Part shown: positions 23,926-34,736 of the stretch, piece by piece
How positions within the stretch are numbered: the first letter of the stretch is position 1
How the letters are laid out: each line of letters opens with the position of its first letter
NCBI GenBank assembly: GCA_922989275.2
Contig: OV277862.1
Span: 62,261,832-62,325,831, forward strand
Reading direction: 5' to 3'
From: Gari tellinella
Taxonomy: Eukaryota; Mollusca; Bivalvia; Cardiida; Psammobiidae
Length of the DNA stretch: 64,000 bases
The notes under the pieces: generated by a model
Told to the model about the DNA's origin: nothing
Seen by the model: the letters and a program-made list of their open reading frames with translations, nothing else
The model's database searches: none
Translations under genes and position numbers: made by a program

Positions 23926-24297
23926 TCAGGACTTCTCCTTCTTCCAGGGCAACCAGGATGAACTTTTCTTCTCTGGCTCTGGCTTGACAGTCTTTACTAT
24001 CTCCAGATTAGTTTTAATTCCTGTTTCTTCTTCAAATTTTTTCTTTGCATCTTCTCTGTAGAAGTTGTTGTATAGACTTCGGGCTGTAAACTTGGACTGG
24101 TTTATCTGTGGAGCTCTGTAGGAGTTCTTCTCTGGCTCTGGCTTGACAGTCTTTACTATCTCCAGATTAGTTTTAATTCCTGTTTCTTCTTCAAATTTTT
24201 TCTTTGCATCTTCTCCGTAGAAGTTGTTGTATAGACTTCGGGCTGTAAACTTGGACTGGTTTATCTGTGGAGCTCTGTAGGAGACATAGGGCTTCAG
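23926..24297 (-). CDS. MRPL41: MRPL41 terminal exon with internal tandem duplication
   Basis: 372 nt, 123 codons plus TGA, after acceptor GAATTCCAG. Reads LKPYV, then two 53-residue copies starting [20 protein letters not shown] and ending EPEK(N/K), then [12 protein letters not shown] and stop. An ATTAAA at 23908-23903 could be a poly(A) signal but is very close to the stop. Confidence 0.85.
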   Translation of the reverse strand: [123 protein letters not shown]

Positions 24298-25840
24298 CTG
24301 GAATTCAATATAACACTAATTACACTATGTTGACCCCTCTCATGGTGAATAAACATAAACCCAATCCACACACTTTGAGCATAAATTATCAGATTTTCCT
24401 GACATTGCTGAGTTATTTTAAGAACAGAATAGTTTCATTAGGTAAATAGGTAACAGGGTAACCTCGGATATATATTTGTACACTTTCCTATTTGAGATAA
24501 GCATGATCCTCGTGCAGCATGAGACTGCTGCACTAATTTTACTGGTATGTTATTCTTTCCCAATAAACGCATTTACACTAGAACTATTATTTCCATTGCA
24601 AACAGGTTTGAGCCAGATCAGACACCAGGAAACCTGGCGTCTGTTCAAGCTCCAACCTGTTTGCAACAGATGAAAAAAAATAGGTAGAAAATTCTGTAAG
24701 TGATTTTCTACAGTTTAGTGCATTTTGCTTTTGTTTAAACGGGAAAGAAAAATGTATTTACTACTGTAGAATACGCACAAGAAATACAGCTATCACTATT
24801 CTGGCTGGCTGTGCAAAAATCATGGAGTATTTAATTTTCCAATCTAAAAATAACTCGGCCTGGTCAGAAGAAGACACTTCAAATGTAATGACACAAAAAA
24901 ATGGCTAGGTTACTGCGTTTCACTTCAGGGCTCCAGATAAAGGGAGTATTTCAAAACTCCAAATCTTTATTTGTGCATTAAACTCTATGGTGTCACTACT
25001 CATTAGAATTGTCTCTTCAAGACGATTCTAATGAGTATTAACACCATAGGATTTGATGCAGATATGAGAAAATGTTGGATTTGTTTGGTTTACTCCCTCT
25101 TAAATATCTGGATCCCTGACACTTACTGGTCTGTGGCATCATATTTTAGCCCCTGTAAATGTATCTGTATATAACAGGGGACAGGACAATAACTATAATA
25201 CAGTCCAACTTCCAACTTCGATATCTCGAAGTCGGTTTTGTCGAACATACCAGTATTTCAAAGTTAAAACGTGGCTAAATATGGGTATGTTCGACTTAAC
25301 AAATCATGAAATAATGTAGTTCACATGCCGATCTATCGGATAGTTCGAGTTAAACGAGTTCGAGATATCAAGTTCGATTGTATATTACTTTGGCTCCCAC
25401 ATCTATTCATCATGGGGGCAAACAAATTACAACACTTCCTCATTACAACGACAGGGGCGTGTCTGGGCTTACGCACTCACGCACGTGCGTAAAGTTAATT
25501 GACAAAGTCGAAAATTTAAAAAGGCTAAAAATGCAATAAAAATCACCACCTTACCCGGGTAAGGCAAATATAATTTTTTAAAAAGTGTATTTACTCTTTA
25601 GTGTACTTCAAATTATACACACATAATTCACCCTCTGATAAGGTTTCAGGTTGTCCACTACTCAGTTTACGAGAATGTAGATTTTACCTGGTAAAATTGT
25701 CCAAAACAATTTAAGGTGTATCTTACAATTTTAAGTATTAGTGGCAGAATTTTGACATAGATTTATGTTAGTATTGTATCTGTTTTGAATGTGCGAAACA
25801 CCCCCAGAACGCACCAGAGACCCATCTAGAAATCAAAATT

Positions 25841-25874
<34 letters not shown>

Positions 25875-28800
25875 TAAGAATGTCTACACTTATTAGTGAG
25901 GGTAGGGGTTAGAGAAAAATGGCCAGAAGATAATCTATCAAAAATATAAAAGATTATGCAGTTCATGTTATTAACTTAAGGAGTCGAATTCTTACATAAA
26001 TTTATGCTAGTAATTTACCTGGTTTGGGTGTGAAAAACGCACCAGAGACCATTTAGGAGTAAAATTTCCCCAGGGAGCTTTCCCTGGAACCCCCTAGTAA
26101 AGTTGCATATACTAGTTCTAGTTTTGTTTAGCTACGCCCCAAACGTATTTTCCTTCATACAAAGGGGGAGGTCAGGATACAAACATCTTTCTCTGTATTT
26201 TGATATGCATTTCAAGCACTCATTTAAAAGTGTAAATAAGTTTTGAAAATGAGTGTGCATGTATGTAAATCAAGTACAATAGACGGTAAAGTCAAGGGAA
26301 AGTAAACAGACAAAGGCGAAACATGAATAGAGGTTAATGCAATTGCGGTTGGTAATAAAAAAGGTCCTGGTGGAGGGGAGGAGGATGCTAACACATGTCA
26401 GAACCGTACGGACATAGTCAGGGAAATTTGATTTTAGTCAGGGAAGTCAGGGAACTTTGCTTCACTAAAGTTGTGGACACCCTGTTAATTAAATAGTTTA
26501 ACAGTTTAATTCAAGCAAAGAAAATTCTTATATATCTAGCTCTAATATTGTGTGTCTTGATATGTATCTAAAAATGATTTATGTTTTTTATTACATCAAA
26601 CAGCCGAATGTGCACTATTGTGATGAGTATTTACTATTTAGAATATGAAAAAACCTTTCTAAAACGATAGATTAACTATAATGTTAGAAAGGTTTTTTTA
26701 TATTCTAAATACCCCTCAAAATGCACGTACGGCTTTCCAACGAAAAAAATTTTCCGTGGGAGGATACTCCCGGACCCCCTAGCCATGGTGCGTAAACTCC
26801 AAATTGGTCCAGACACACCCCTGAACGACACCCAATGGGAGACAATGATTGTGTGTGTTGTTTGGAGGGAGCTGTTATAGGGACAGCTTGAATCCAGATT
26901 AGACCCGGCGTGACGCGGCGTCTGATCTGGATTCAAGCTATTTTTCACTCATCATTATATACATGTATAAGTAACTTTAAGAAAAACCAGAAGATGTTCT
27001 GTTTAGGGAAGTGTGTGAAGGGTCGTTGTAAGGAGGGAGTCATTGTTGGGAGGGCATTTTTAGGGAGGGAGAACTGTACTATACAAACAACTGACCGTAA
27101 TGCATTGAATAAGAGCAATGCAAGCCAATGCATGATACACCTGTCACATCCATATTAAAACGTAGTGATATTGAGAGTATGTGTTGAAAATGCATGAAAG
27201 TCATCATTCACTGTTTGAATGAATTTCACATGGTGATGCAAAAAGCAAGGATAATTTGCTTTTTTTTTTCACTCAACCTCAAAACTAGAGAATTAAAATA
27301 GTATGTATTTTTCTGCAAAACCTGTAATGTATTTTACTTCTTGTAACCAAATTTTTATATTAAATCTGAAAGAAATACAAGAGGGCCATGGCCCTTAATT
27401 CACTCACCTGAGGTCATTGTGCCTTAGCTTAATAGGAAAGACAACATTTTAATATAAATGTAGCTGTAAATGGAATTATCTTCCAGACAAAAAAAACCAT
27501 GACAAATTGGAATAATTTAAAAAAAATATTGTTGGCAGAGTTATGGCCCTTATCCATGACACTTCTTCTTATCAAGCTACATGTATTTCCATATGATTAT
27601 TTATTGCCCATTCTGCTTTACTTTCAACCTGCTTTAACCCTTTCCCTTATAGAAGCGACTTTTAGCACATGCATTATATTCATCCGCTGAAGAAAATAGT
27701 TCCAATATATACCGTAATGAATATGTGTCATGTTTAATACTTTCCTTATTCTAGCAGGTAATAGCTTAAAGCAGGCTGAAAGTAAAGCAGAATGCGCTTT
27801 AAGCGCATTCTGCTTTACTTTCAACCTGCTTTAAGTAGTAACCTATTTTCAATTCTAGAAATAGGCTATCAGGTAAAGGGTTAAGTTATCATCTACTAAG
27901 ATATAAATACTATATTTCTTATATCTTAACAGTTTTATGACTGTATAAAGTGGAATTATTTTCTTTAGAGGAGGAATAGATTAAAGGCGTAAAAAGGCAT
28001 ATGTATGGGGTAAAGGGTTAACATCAGTAGAACTGGAGTATCTCAAAGACAAGAAAATATGACACTGGGAAATAACTCAAAAATGAGATTGACCTTTGTA
28101 GAACATGACCTAAGTTATAAAGTTTTTAACTTTAACAAAGTTATGGCTAAGATTAAAGTTGTGGACTGACAGACAAACAAATTGACAAACAGACAAAAAA
28201 AAGCAGACAGACAAAACAATATGCCCCCGACTGCAGGGGCATAAAAAATGAAGCAGACAACACCATATGCAGCTGTTACAGTACCTCAGCTGACCTGAGT
28301 TCAATTATGTAACTCTGCCAGTAGGAAATGTGGCTAGGGTCTAACTCTTATAATGCTGAATTGCTGTCTGCTATACATATATTGAATGTGAATTATGACC
28401 TAGATATTCAACCGACCAGAACCATTTGAACAAAATAGGAAAAGGACATTTAGAAGTGTCACCATGCCAAATATCAAAGCTCTGGTCATATTAGTGTCAG
28501 AGAAGAAGACATTTGAAATTTTCACTATATAACTCTATGTAAAACTGTGACCCCCGGGGCGGGGCCAATTTTGACCCCAGGGGCATAATTTGAACAAACT
28601 TGATAGAGGACCTGTAGGTGATGCTATGTGCCAAATATCTAAGCTCTGGCCCTTGTAGTTTTTGACAAGAAGATTTTTTAAGATTTCCTTATTTTTTCAC
28701 TTTGGTTGCCATAGCAACCAGAGTTCTGCATTGTTTTTAATTCTTTGAACAAATCTGAAAGAGCTTGACCCAAGGAACATTTCTGTAAAGTTTGGTTGAA

Positions 28801-30465
28801 ATCTGTTCAGCGGTATAGGAGGAGATGTCATTGGAAGCAATATAATGACGACGGACAACGGACACAGGGCCATCCCAATAGCTCACCTTGAGCCTTTGGC
28901 TCAGGTGAGCTAAAAACAGAATGAAAAAGTAATTGCATTTTCTATAAAATGCCCATATTTTACAATAAAAGTAAAGCAGATTTATAGAAGACTGGACGTA
29001 AAGCAGGATTAAAGCAGACTGTAAGTTAAGTAAATTCTACATAATAAAGAAATCATTAAAGAATAATGGAGACAAGTCAAGCCCATCAAACTCCCTCATG
29101 TGGAACTTACCCATATTCTTCAGTTGAAATTCAATAACTCCAGTTTACTAAAGTCAAGCATGCCCATATGTCAAAGTTTAAATATGGCTAAATCATGTCA
29201 CAACTTTGAAATTTGGGTAATTTTGAATTAAGCGAGTTCAAACTATTGAGGCTCAGCTGTAGCCTGTATATATTTTAGAAGGGATTCAAGATGAATTCCA
29301 GCTACAAGCTGTCTGGAAATAAAACTCTTAATCCCTCCCCCCCCCCCCCCCTAGCATGTAGCATGTTTTCAGTATTGAAGATAGATGATTTAAAACAGGA
29401 AAAAAATAAATCAAAATGCTTCTTTAGGAGCATTCTGCTTTACTTTCAGCCAGCTTTAAGCTACGATCAGGCCTGCTAGGATATAGAAAATATATTTTTG
29501 TGGGGCATAGACTGAATAAGGTGAAATTATTTTCTTTAGTGGATGAATAAATTAAAAGTCTTTACCTTTAAATACGCCTTTTTAAGACTTAAATTTATTC
29601 TTAGACTGAAGAAAATAATTCCACTTTACGAAGTCATGAATATATGTGATAAGAAATAATTTTTATTTTCTAGTAGATGGTAGCTTAAAGCAGGCTGAAA
29701 GTAAAGCAGAATGTGCCTCAAGGCGCATTCTGCTTTACTTTCAACCTGCTTTAAAGAGGCTCGCAACCGGATTTAGCATTAAAAATAGTAATTTGTAAAT
29801 ATATGTCAAATGCTTATATAAATGGGTAAGATTTAGTTTAGGATAATAAATTCTGTTAAAAAATGCATTTCAAAAAAAAAGAAAAGAAGAAGCTCTGGTG
29901 GGATTCGAACCTGTGACCCTCCATGCAGAGACAAACATGATAAAAAAGGGAAATGCCTTTACCCACGCGGCTACTGGCGCTCTCTATCTATATGGTAGCG
30001 AATTAACGTACTTCACTGGAGGCGATTGATAGTACATATTTGGCTCGGGTTTATGTCTGAGCCCGTGTAGAGAAGCAACAACTACAACTATATTGTCAGC
30101 TAACGCTATAGAAAAACGATGGAAAATATCTAAAAAATATAAGATTCGGTGACAATTCTTGAGACTTTTTTTGGACTGATCATATTTTTTTTATGTCAGA
30201 AGCCAAATAATGCCACACATTTGCTTTTATTTGAGTATTTTATTTTATTTTGATAAGTACACCATCCGGTTGCGAGTCCCTTTAAGTAGTCACCTATATT
30301 CAACACTAGAAACAGGCTATGGGGTAATGGGTTAAATGTGTATTAATGGAGCAATGAGTTAACTTACTTTACAGTCTGCCAGATTTGGAACAACAAATTC
30401 TGGTATCATGTCTTTCACCTGTTTGAAGTTGCCACGCTTGTTTATAAACCCTGTTGGATGAACCA
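23926..30465 (-). CDS. MRPL41: Mitochondrial ribosomal protein mL41 (two of at least three exons)
   Basis: Two minus-strand exons, 30465-30368 and 24297-23926, join in phase 0 to read ...[24 protein letters not shown]... The human mL41 segment [24 protein letters not shown], as I recall it, aligns without gaps across the junction. mL41 is a protein of the mitochondrial large ribosomal subunit. The mitochondrial targeting peptide and basic N-terminal part should be in an upstream exon that I could not find between 30466 and 39400; it may lie further upstream. The C-terminal exon has a 53-residue in-frame internal duplication, so the predicted protein is about 53 residues longer at its C-terminus than expected. 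Otherwise it looks intact, with normal splice sites and a stop codon. Confidence 0.85.
23966..24283 (-). repeat. 159-bp in-frame tandem duplication inside the MRPL41 exon
   Basis: Copies 23966-24124 and 24125-24283 differ visibly at one base within the unit (a Gly/Arg codon difference). The terminal Asn/Lys difference comes from the junction. The length is exactly 53 codons, so the frame survives. The near-identity means a recent event, a haplotype variant or an assembly error. Confidence 0.9.
24542..24766 (+). mobile_element. Family B MITE, in MRPL41 intron
   Basis: TA at 24540-24541 and after CTACTG. Palindrome TTTGAGCCAGATCAGACACC, slightly diverged arms. Confidence 0.7.
24926..25117. mobile_element. 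Family F MITE, in MRPL41 intron
   Basis: CAGGGCTCCAGATAAAGGGA to ATATCTGGATCCCTG; TCACTT before, ACACTT after. Confidence 0.72.
25200..25385. mobile_element. Family G MITE (ACTTCGATATCTCGAAG ends)
   Basis: ACAGTCCAACTTCCAACTTC...CTCGAAGTCGG at left, TTCGAGATATCAAGTTCGAT at right, inverted. Similar degraded copies at 29120-29260, 42125-42225 and 56524-56615. Confidence 0.6.
25842..25873. repeat. Poly(C) run of 32 bases
   Basis: Uninterrupted C32. Likely prone to length error in sequencing and assembly. Confidence 0.95.
26639..26706. repeat. Hairpin, 25-bp arms
   Basis: AGAATATGAAAAAACCTTTC and GAAAGGTTTTTTTATATTCT, near-perfect inverted pair with a short loop. Confidence 0.75.
27378..28916 (+). 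mobile_element. Helitron-like element, second family, interrupted
   Basis: Starts CAAGAGGGCCATGGCCCTTA...CACTCACCTG, ends GCTCACCTTGAGCCTTTGGC then TCAGGTGAGCTAAAAAC. Interior contains CCCGGGGCGGGGCCAATTTT and TGCTATGTGCCAAATATCTA. It is interrupted by two nested family A copies (27601-28020) and by another terminus (ATATGCCCCCGACTGCAGGG) at about 28220. Inside the MRPL41 intron. Confidence 0.6.
27601..28023. mobile_element. Family A copy carrying a second family A copy inserted at its TTAA
   Basis: The inner reverse copy is 27634-27884 and full. The outer copy reads TTTCAACCTGCTTTAA before it and TTAAGTTATCATCTACTAAG after it, continuing exactly as a family A sequence should. So the inner copy inserted into TTAA and duplicated it. 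Confidence 0.75.
29358..29563 (+). mobile_element. Family A MITE, partial
   Basis: AGGAGCATTCTGCTTTACTT palindrome half and the right part; abuts a reverse copy head to head. Confidence 0.5.
29755..30291. mobile_element. Inverted-repeat element with TTAA target, nested in a family A element, contains a tRNA-like module
   Basis: Ends are AGAGGCTCGCAACCGGAT and the complement of AGGGACTCGCAACCGGAT (16/18). TTAA lies directly outside on both sides (29751-29754, 30292-30295). Removing the element plus one TTAA restores the family A palindrome ACCTGCTTTAAGTAGTCACC. It is therefore younger than its host copy. Confidence 0.85.
29889..29985 (-). ncRNA. tRNA-like module inside the 29755-30291 element
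   Basis: Minus strand GCGCCAGTAGCCGCGTGGGT (A-box), then GGTCACAGGTTCGAATCCCA (B-box with T-arm) and a downstream T9 run. The middle is longer than a normal tRNA, so a tRNA-derived (SINE-like) or pseudo-tRNA unit is more likely than a working tRNA. Confidence 0.5.
30368..30465 (-). CDS. MRPL41: MRPL41 internal exon
   Basis: 98 nt; enters with two bases of a split codon and leaves in phase 0. Acceptor TATATTTCAG, donor AAA|GTAAGT (consensus). Encodes VHPTGFINKRGNFKQVKDMI then [12 protein letters not shown], the most conserved part of mL41. It lies just after a family A element ending at 30335. Confidence 0.87.
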
Positions 30466-30920
30466 CTGAAATATAAAATATTATTTTCATACAACGATGA
30501 ATGAATAACCAGAAGTGTGTTCCTCGAAACACATGTGTCACCTGCCAGTAAGCATCAGTCGAAAAAGGACTATAGCTGAAACTGACAAACATCATTACAG
30601 CAGAAGTTATCTGCTGCCAAAGAAGGTGTTACTTTAGAAAAGGGGAATAACTCTCACAATATAAATGCAAGAGTTATGATCTTTGTGCAATACACTTCCA
30701 CTTGTCAAGCTCCTTTAATGAAGGAGCTTCACTGGCTTCCAGTGCAACACAGAAGTGAGTTCAAAATTGGCTTAATCTATAAAAATTAAGATGAAAAGTG
30801 TCCAAGATGAAAAGTGCCCCCCCCCCCCCCCCCCGCCAACAAATGGAATCTCAATATAAGAGATTTTTGTTTACTTATGTTGATCCTAACTAACAGACAG
30901 AAATAGTCACAATTTTGAAA

Positions 30921-31772
30921 CAAGAGCCCAATGGGGCATATTTCACTCACCTGAGAACAGCTGACAAAATGGAGATAATGATTTATGTCCAGGACAGTGG
31001 ACTGGGTAATTTTTACCCGATGGGCATGATTTGAACAATCTTGATAGAGGGCTTGTAGATGATGCTATGTGCCAAATATCTAAGATTAGGGTACTAGGGT
31101 TTTAAAAATTGAAAAAATATTATTTTGAGCCCCTGTGACCTACATATGCAACAGACTGGAACCATTTTGAACAAAATAGGTAAAGGACATCTAGAAGTGT
31201 CACCATGTCAAATATCAAAACTCTGGCCATATTAGTTTCAGAGAAGAAGACGTTTGAAAATTTCACTATATAACTCTATGTAAAACTGTGACCCCTGGAG
31301 TGGGGCCGATTTTGACCCAAGGGGTATAATCAGAACAAACTTGATAGAGGACCCGTAGGTGATGCTATGTGCTAAGTTTTGACGAGAAGATTTTTTAGGT
31401 TTTTATAGAAAAAAATCTATTTTTAGCTCCTGTGACCTAGATATGAAACAGACCGGAACCAGTTGAACAAAATACGTAAAGGATATTCAGAAATGTCACC
31501 ATACCAAATTTCAAAGCTCTGGCCATATTAGTGTCAGAGAAGAAGACATTTGTAATTTTCACTATATAACTCTGTGTAAAACTGTGACCCCCGGGGCATG
31601 GCCAATTTTGACCCCAGGGGCATAATTTGAACAAACTTGATAGAGGACCTGTAGGCGATGCTATGTGCCAAAGATCTAAGCTCTGGCCCTTGTAGTTTCA
31701 GACAAAAAGATTTTTTAAGTTTTTATTTTAGCTCCTGTGACCTAGATATGCAACCAACTGGAACCATTTGAA
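30921..31772 (+). mobile_element. Helitron-like element, second family, 3'-truncated, tandem core
   Basis: Starts CAAGAGCCCAATGGGGCATA...CACTCACCTG. About 2.5 units of about 300 bp with AAGTGTCACCATGTCAAATA and TGACCCCTGGAGTGGGGCC. It breaks off where a 28-bp direct repeat begins (31773). Confidence 0.6.
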
Positions 31773-32299
31773 CCACTTGTTTTATTAGTTTTTATTTGAA
31801 ACTTTTGGAATTATTTTGTGAGAACATGCGGTCAGAGATGTTAGTGCGATGCCATGGGGAATCAACTTTCGTTTTGTAAATATTGACGGAGACCTTCGAA
31901 ATGTGAAATTTGTAGAAAAGTTTAACCTTAATGGGGCCACTTTCTGTTGATAATTCTGGTAACTTATAATAAATTATTGCTTTTCGTGGAAACAGGGCCA
32001 ATATATTGATCGGAAAGTCAGGGTACTGGACAGAGATAGGAGAATATTGACAATCTACTATAGAGTTCTATGGAGCGATTTCGTACAGGAGTGACACCAT
32101 ACATGCTATAACCAACGTTGTTTATACTATCATTTATAAATTCAGAAATCCTACAATTAAAACAATAATGAGCCATAATTCATAGAATTCAAGAATTGTT
32201 TTTGAAAAAAGACGATAATGAAAAACTTAAATCTAGATCACTGAAGTAAGTGATCAACCTGTCTAAGCCGCGTCACCGTCTCTGTGAGTAACACATCCG

Positions 32300-32898
32300 T
32301 CCTTTTCACTCGGCTCTGTCACTCAATTTTATCGATTTTTTGTTTTGTTTCAAACAATTTCAGCTTTGTACCTACATGAGCCGATCAGATCGTTTTTTAC
32401 GAACTCACATGCAAAGTTTGAGTAATATCGGGACCATGAGTAGGGAGATATCCTAAAAATATAGTATTTTCCTATAGTAAACTTGGGATCAACTGTGTTT
32501 GCAAATGGCCGCCATGTGTTTTAATTTTCTTTTTAACAACACCTTCAAAATAGCAATGTAAAAATCTATTTTTATCTTAATTTCACGTTTAGATTACCAT
32601 TGACGGATTGACAATATCATTTTTTAAATGGCCTTCTCCACCTCTGTAAAAATAGACTGTCCCACAACGTCACACACTATTCGCTCAGTCAGCCATTTTG
32701 TAAACAGCTGAGGCCTATTTTACTATGGGAAAAATACATTTTTCACGATATTTTTTCATTCACAGCCTGGATAAGTCTGAAACTTTCCATGTGAGTTCGT
32801 AAAAAACAATCTGATTGTCTCGTTCAGGTACAAAGCTGATATTGTTTGAAACAAAAAAATTCTCGATAAAAATTGAGTGACAGAGCTGAGTGAAAAGT
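32300..32898. mobile_element. 600-bp palindromic element
   Basis: Arms 32300-32415 and about 32780-32898 are inverted copies (GGCTCTGTCACTCAATTTT, CAGCTTTGTACCTACATGAG, TTTTTTACGAACTCACATG) at roughly 85-90 % identity by eye. The centre contains a PolII-neutral AT-rich spacer. No coding sequence. Confidence 0.65.
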
Positions 32899-33310
32899 AG
32901 TTTCTTCCTCATGTTCATTATTAATTTGTTATAGACAGTTGTGAAAGGTTAAAGTTACTAAAATTCCCAATTTCTTTGTGGTCTTCATTTCACAAATTGT
33001 TTTTCCCAATTTGATGCAAAAAGATCCCAATCTAATGGGTACTGGACGTGTTCCCAAATGGGTGATAAAAAACCGTTGTGTACACTAACTCCACTTGGCA
33101 GCTCGCCCTGCATGCTGTTTCCTTTCTTTGTGTTTGTGAAGAGCAAGTGCATTTTTTTCAAACTTAATTTTTTGTCTTCATAATTTCATTCTCCTTTATG
33201 CAGGACGGTTGACATATTTCAGAATTTCCGAACTCTGCTGTACATTTTTGTACAGACCCTGATCAGATGGCACCTACAGGAGTAAAACAAGACTGCGCGT
33301 TCAATAAACG

Positions 33311-33945
33311 CTTATGCCCCCGGTGGCATCCTTGACAATATATTCTGAATTTTTTTTAAGTCCAAATTAGGTCAAGGTCAAGGTCAAACTGAGCTTGGGT
33401 ATTATTGGTGAGATGGTAATGGTCCAAGGCAATAACTGTATAAGTATTGAAGCATTGTAGTAAACAGTGTTGATGCTAGACGAAACGGTAAAATCTAGTT
33501 AACCAGGAAATAGCCTATTTAAAATATTCTAAGTCCAAGTAAGGTCAAGGTCAAGGTCAAAATCATAGTTTTGTGATATTGGTGGATAGAGAATGGTCAA
33601 AGGCAACATTTGTATAAGTAGCAAAGCATTGTAGTCAGATGTGTTGATGCTAGACGAAACGGTAAATTCTAGTTAACCAGGAAATAGCCTAATTAAAATA
33701 TTCTAAGTCCAAATTAGGTCAAGGTCAAGGTCAATATCAAAGTTTGGTGATATTGGTGGATAGGGAATGGTCCAAGGAAACAACTGTATAAGTATCCAAG
33801 CATTTGGGTAAGCAGTGTTGATGCTAGACGAAACGGTAAATTCTACTTAACCTTGTTACGGACACACGGACGGACTGACGGACTGACGGACAGGACGATT
33901 ACTATATGCTCCCGCATCTGTCGATGCCGGGGGCATAAAAAATAA
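33311..33945. mobile_element. Element with GGGGGCATAAAA end and three 173-bp tandem units
   Basis: Starts CTTATGCCCCCGGTGGCATC, ends GATGCCGGGGGCATAAAAAA, inverted. Units contain AGGTCAAGGTCAAGGTCAA and GTTGATGCTAGACGAAACGG, starting at about 33355, 33528 and 33702. Followed by ACGGACGGACTGACGGACTG. A fourth, separate partial copy is at 34737-34995. Confidence 0.6.
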
Positions 33946-34141
33946 TATCTTATATGCAGGCCTTTTTCTTGTCATTTTGGGAAAAAATTTGATTTGTCTG
34001 ATTTGGGAATTTTTCGGCGCGAAAAATCATGTTATGGGACGAATTTTTATAATTGATTCCACATATTTTGTTATAAGCTAAATGGCCAGAAAAATGACAT
34101 GAAGAAGTTATTTCCACTTGTTTTATTAGTTTTTATTTGAA

Positions 34142-34612
34142 TTTGAGTTATCAGTAACAACCTATGACCTGAGCCAAAGGCTCAAGGTGAGCTATTGGGA
34201 TGGCCCTGTGTCCGGCGTCGTCGTTTACAATTGATTCAAATGACATCTCCTCCTATACCGCTGAACAGATTTCAACCAAACTTTACAGAAATGTTCCTTG
34301 GGTCAAGCTCTTACAAATTTATTCAAAGAATTAAAAACAATGCAGAACTCTGGTTGCCATGACAACCAAAGTGAAAAAATAATGAAATCTTAAAAAATCT
34401 TCTTGTCAAAAACTGCAAAGGCTAGAGCTTAGATATTTGGCACATAGCATCGCCTACAGGTCCTCTATCAAGTTTGTTCAAATGATGCTCCTGGGGTAAA
34501 AATTGACCCAGCCCCGGGAGTCACAGTTTTACATAGAGTTATATATGTAGCGAAAATTACAAATGTCTTCTTCTCTGACACTAATATGGCCAGAGCTTTG
34601 AAATTTGGTATC
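34142..34612 (-). mobile_element. Helitron-like element, second family, minus strand, 5'-truncated
   Basis: Starts (as its 3' end) with TGAGCCAAAGGCTCAAGGTG then AGCTATTGGG, and contains the same GCTATGTGCCAAATATCTAA text inverted as the 27378 and 30921 copies. It runs into a family A fragment at about 34612. Confidence 0.6.
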
Positions 34613-34735
34613 TGCTAGGAAAAAGAAAATATTTCTTATGATATATATTCATGGCTATGTAAATTGGAACTATTTTCTTAAATGGTGGAATAAATTAGAG
34701 GCATAAAAAGGCGTATTTATGGGGGAATGGGTTAA
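34611..34735 (+). mobile_element. Family A MITE, right half
   Basis: TCTGCTAGGAAAAAGAAAAT to GGCGTATTTATGGGGGAATG then GGTTAA. Confidence 0.6.
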
Positions 34736-34736
34736 A

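Larger units (their letters stand above)
25452..26823. mobile_element. 1.37-kb element with CAGGGGYGTGTCTGG ends and AACGA target duplication
   Basis: Left CAGGGGCGTGTCTGG...TTACGCAC, right the complement of CAGGGGTGTGTCTGG...TTTACGCAC. AACGA lies directly outside both ends (25447-25451, 26824-26828). Excising it joins TACAACGACACCCAATGGGA, a sequence seen intact elsewhere in the window (for example at 2655). The interior holds a C32 run and two diverged direct repeats around GCACCAGAGACC (25820 and 26035). No transposase. It lies in the MRPL41 intron. Confidence 0.85.
29564..30335 (-). mobile_element. Family A MITE interrupted by the 29755-30291 element
   Basis: Left part 29564-29754, right part 30292-30335, ending GGGGTAATGGGTTAA. 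Confidence 0.75.
31773..34141. repeat. 28-bp perfect direct repeats bracketing 2.3 kb
   Basis: The same 28 bases, starting CCACTTGTTTTATTAGTTTT, occur at 31773-31800 and 34114-34141. Between them lie non-coding sequence, a 32.3-32.9 kb palindrome and a tandem element. They may mark an insertion or duplication boundary between the two flanking Helitron-like remnants. Confidence 0.7.

Noticed and set aside
31792..33120. Possible first exon of MRPL41 on the minus strand
   Set aside because: Several ATG-led frames were read (for example at 33160) but none had a donor in the required phase or mL41-like basic sequence.
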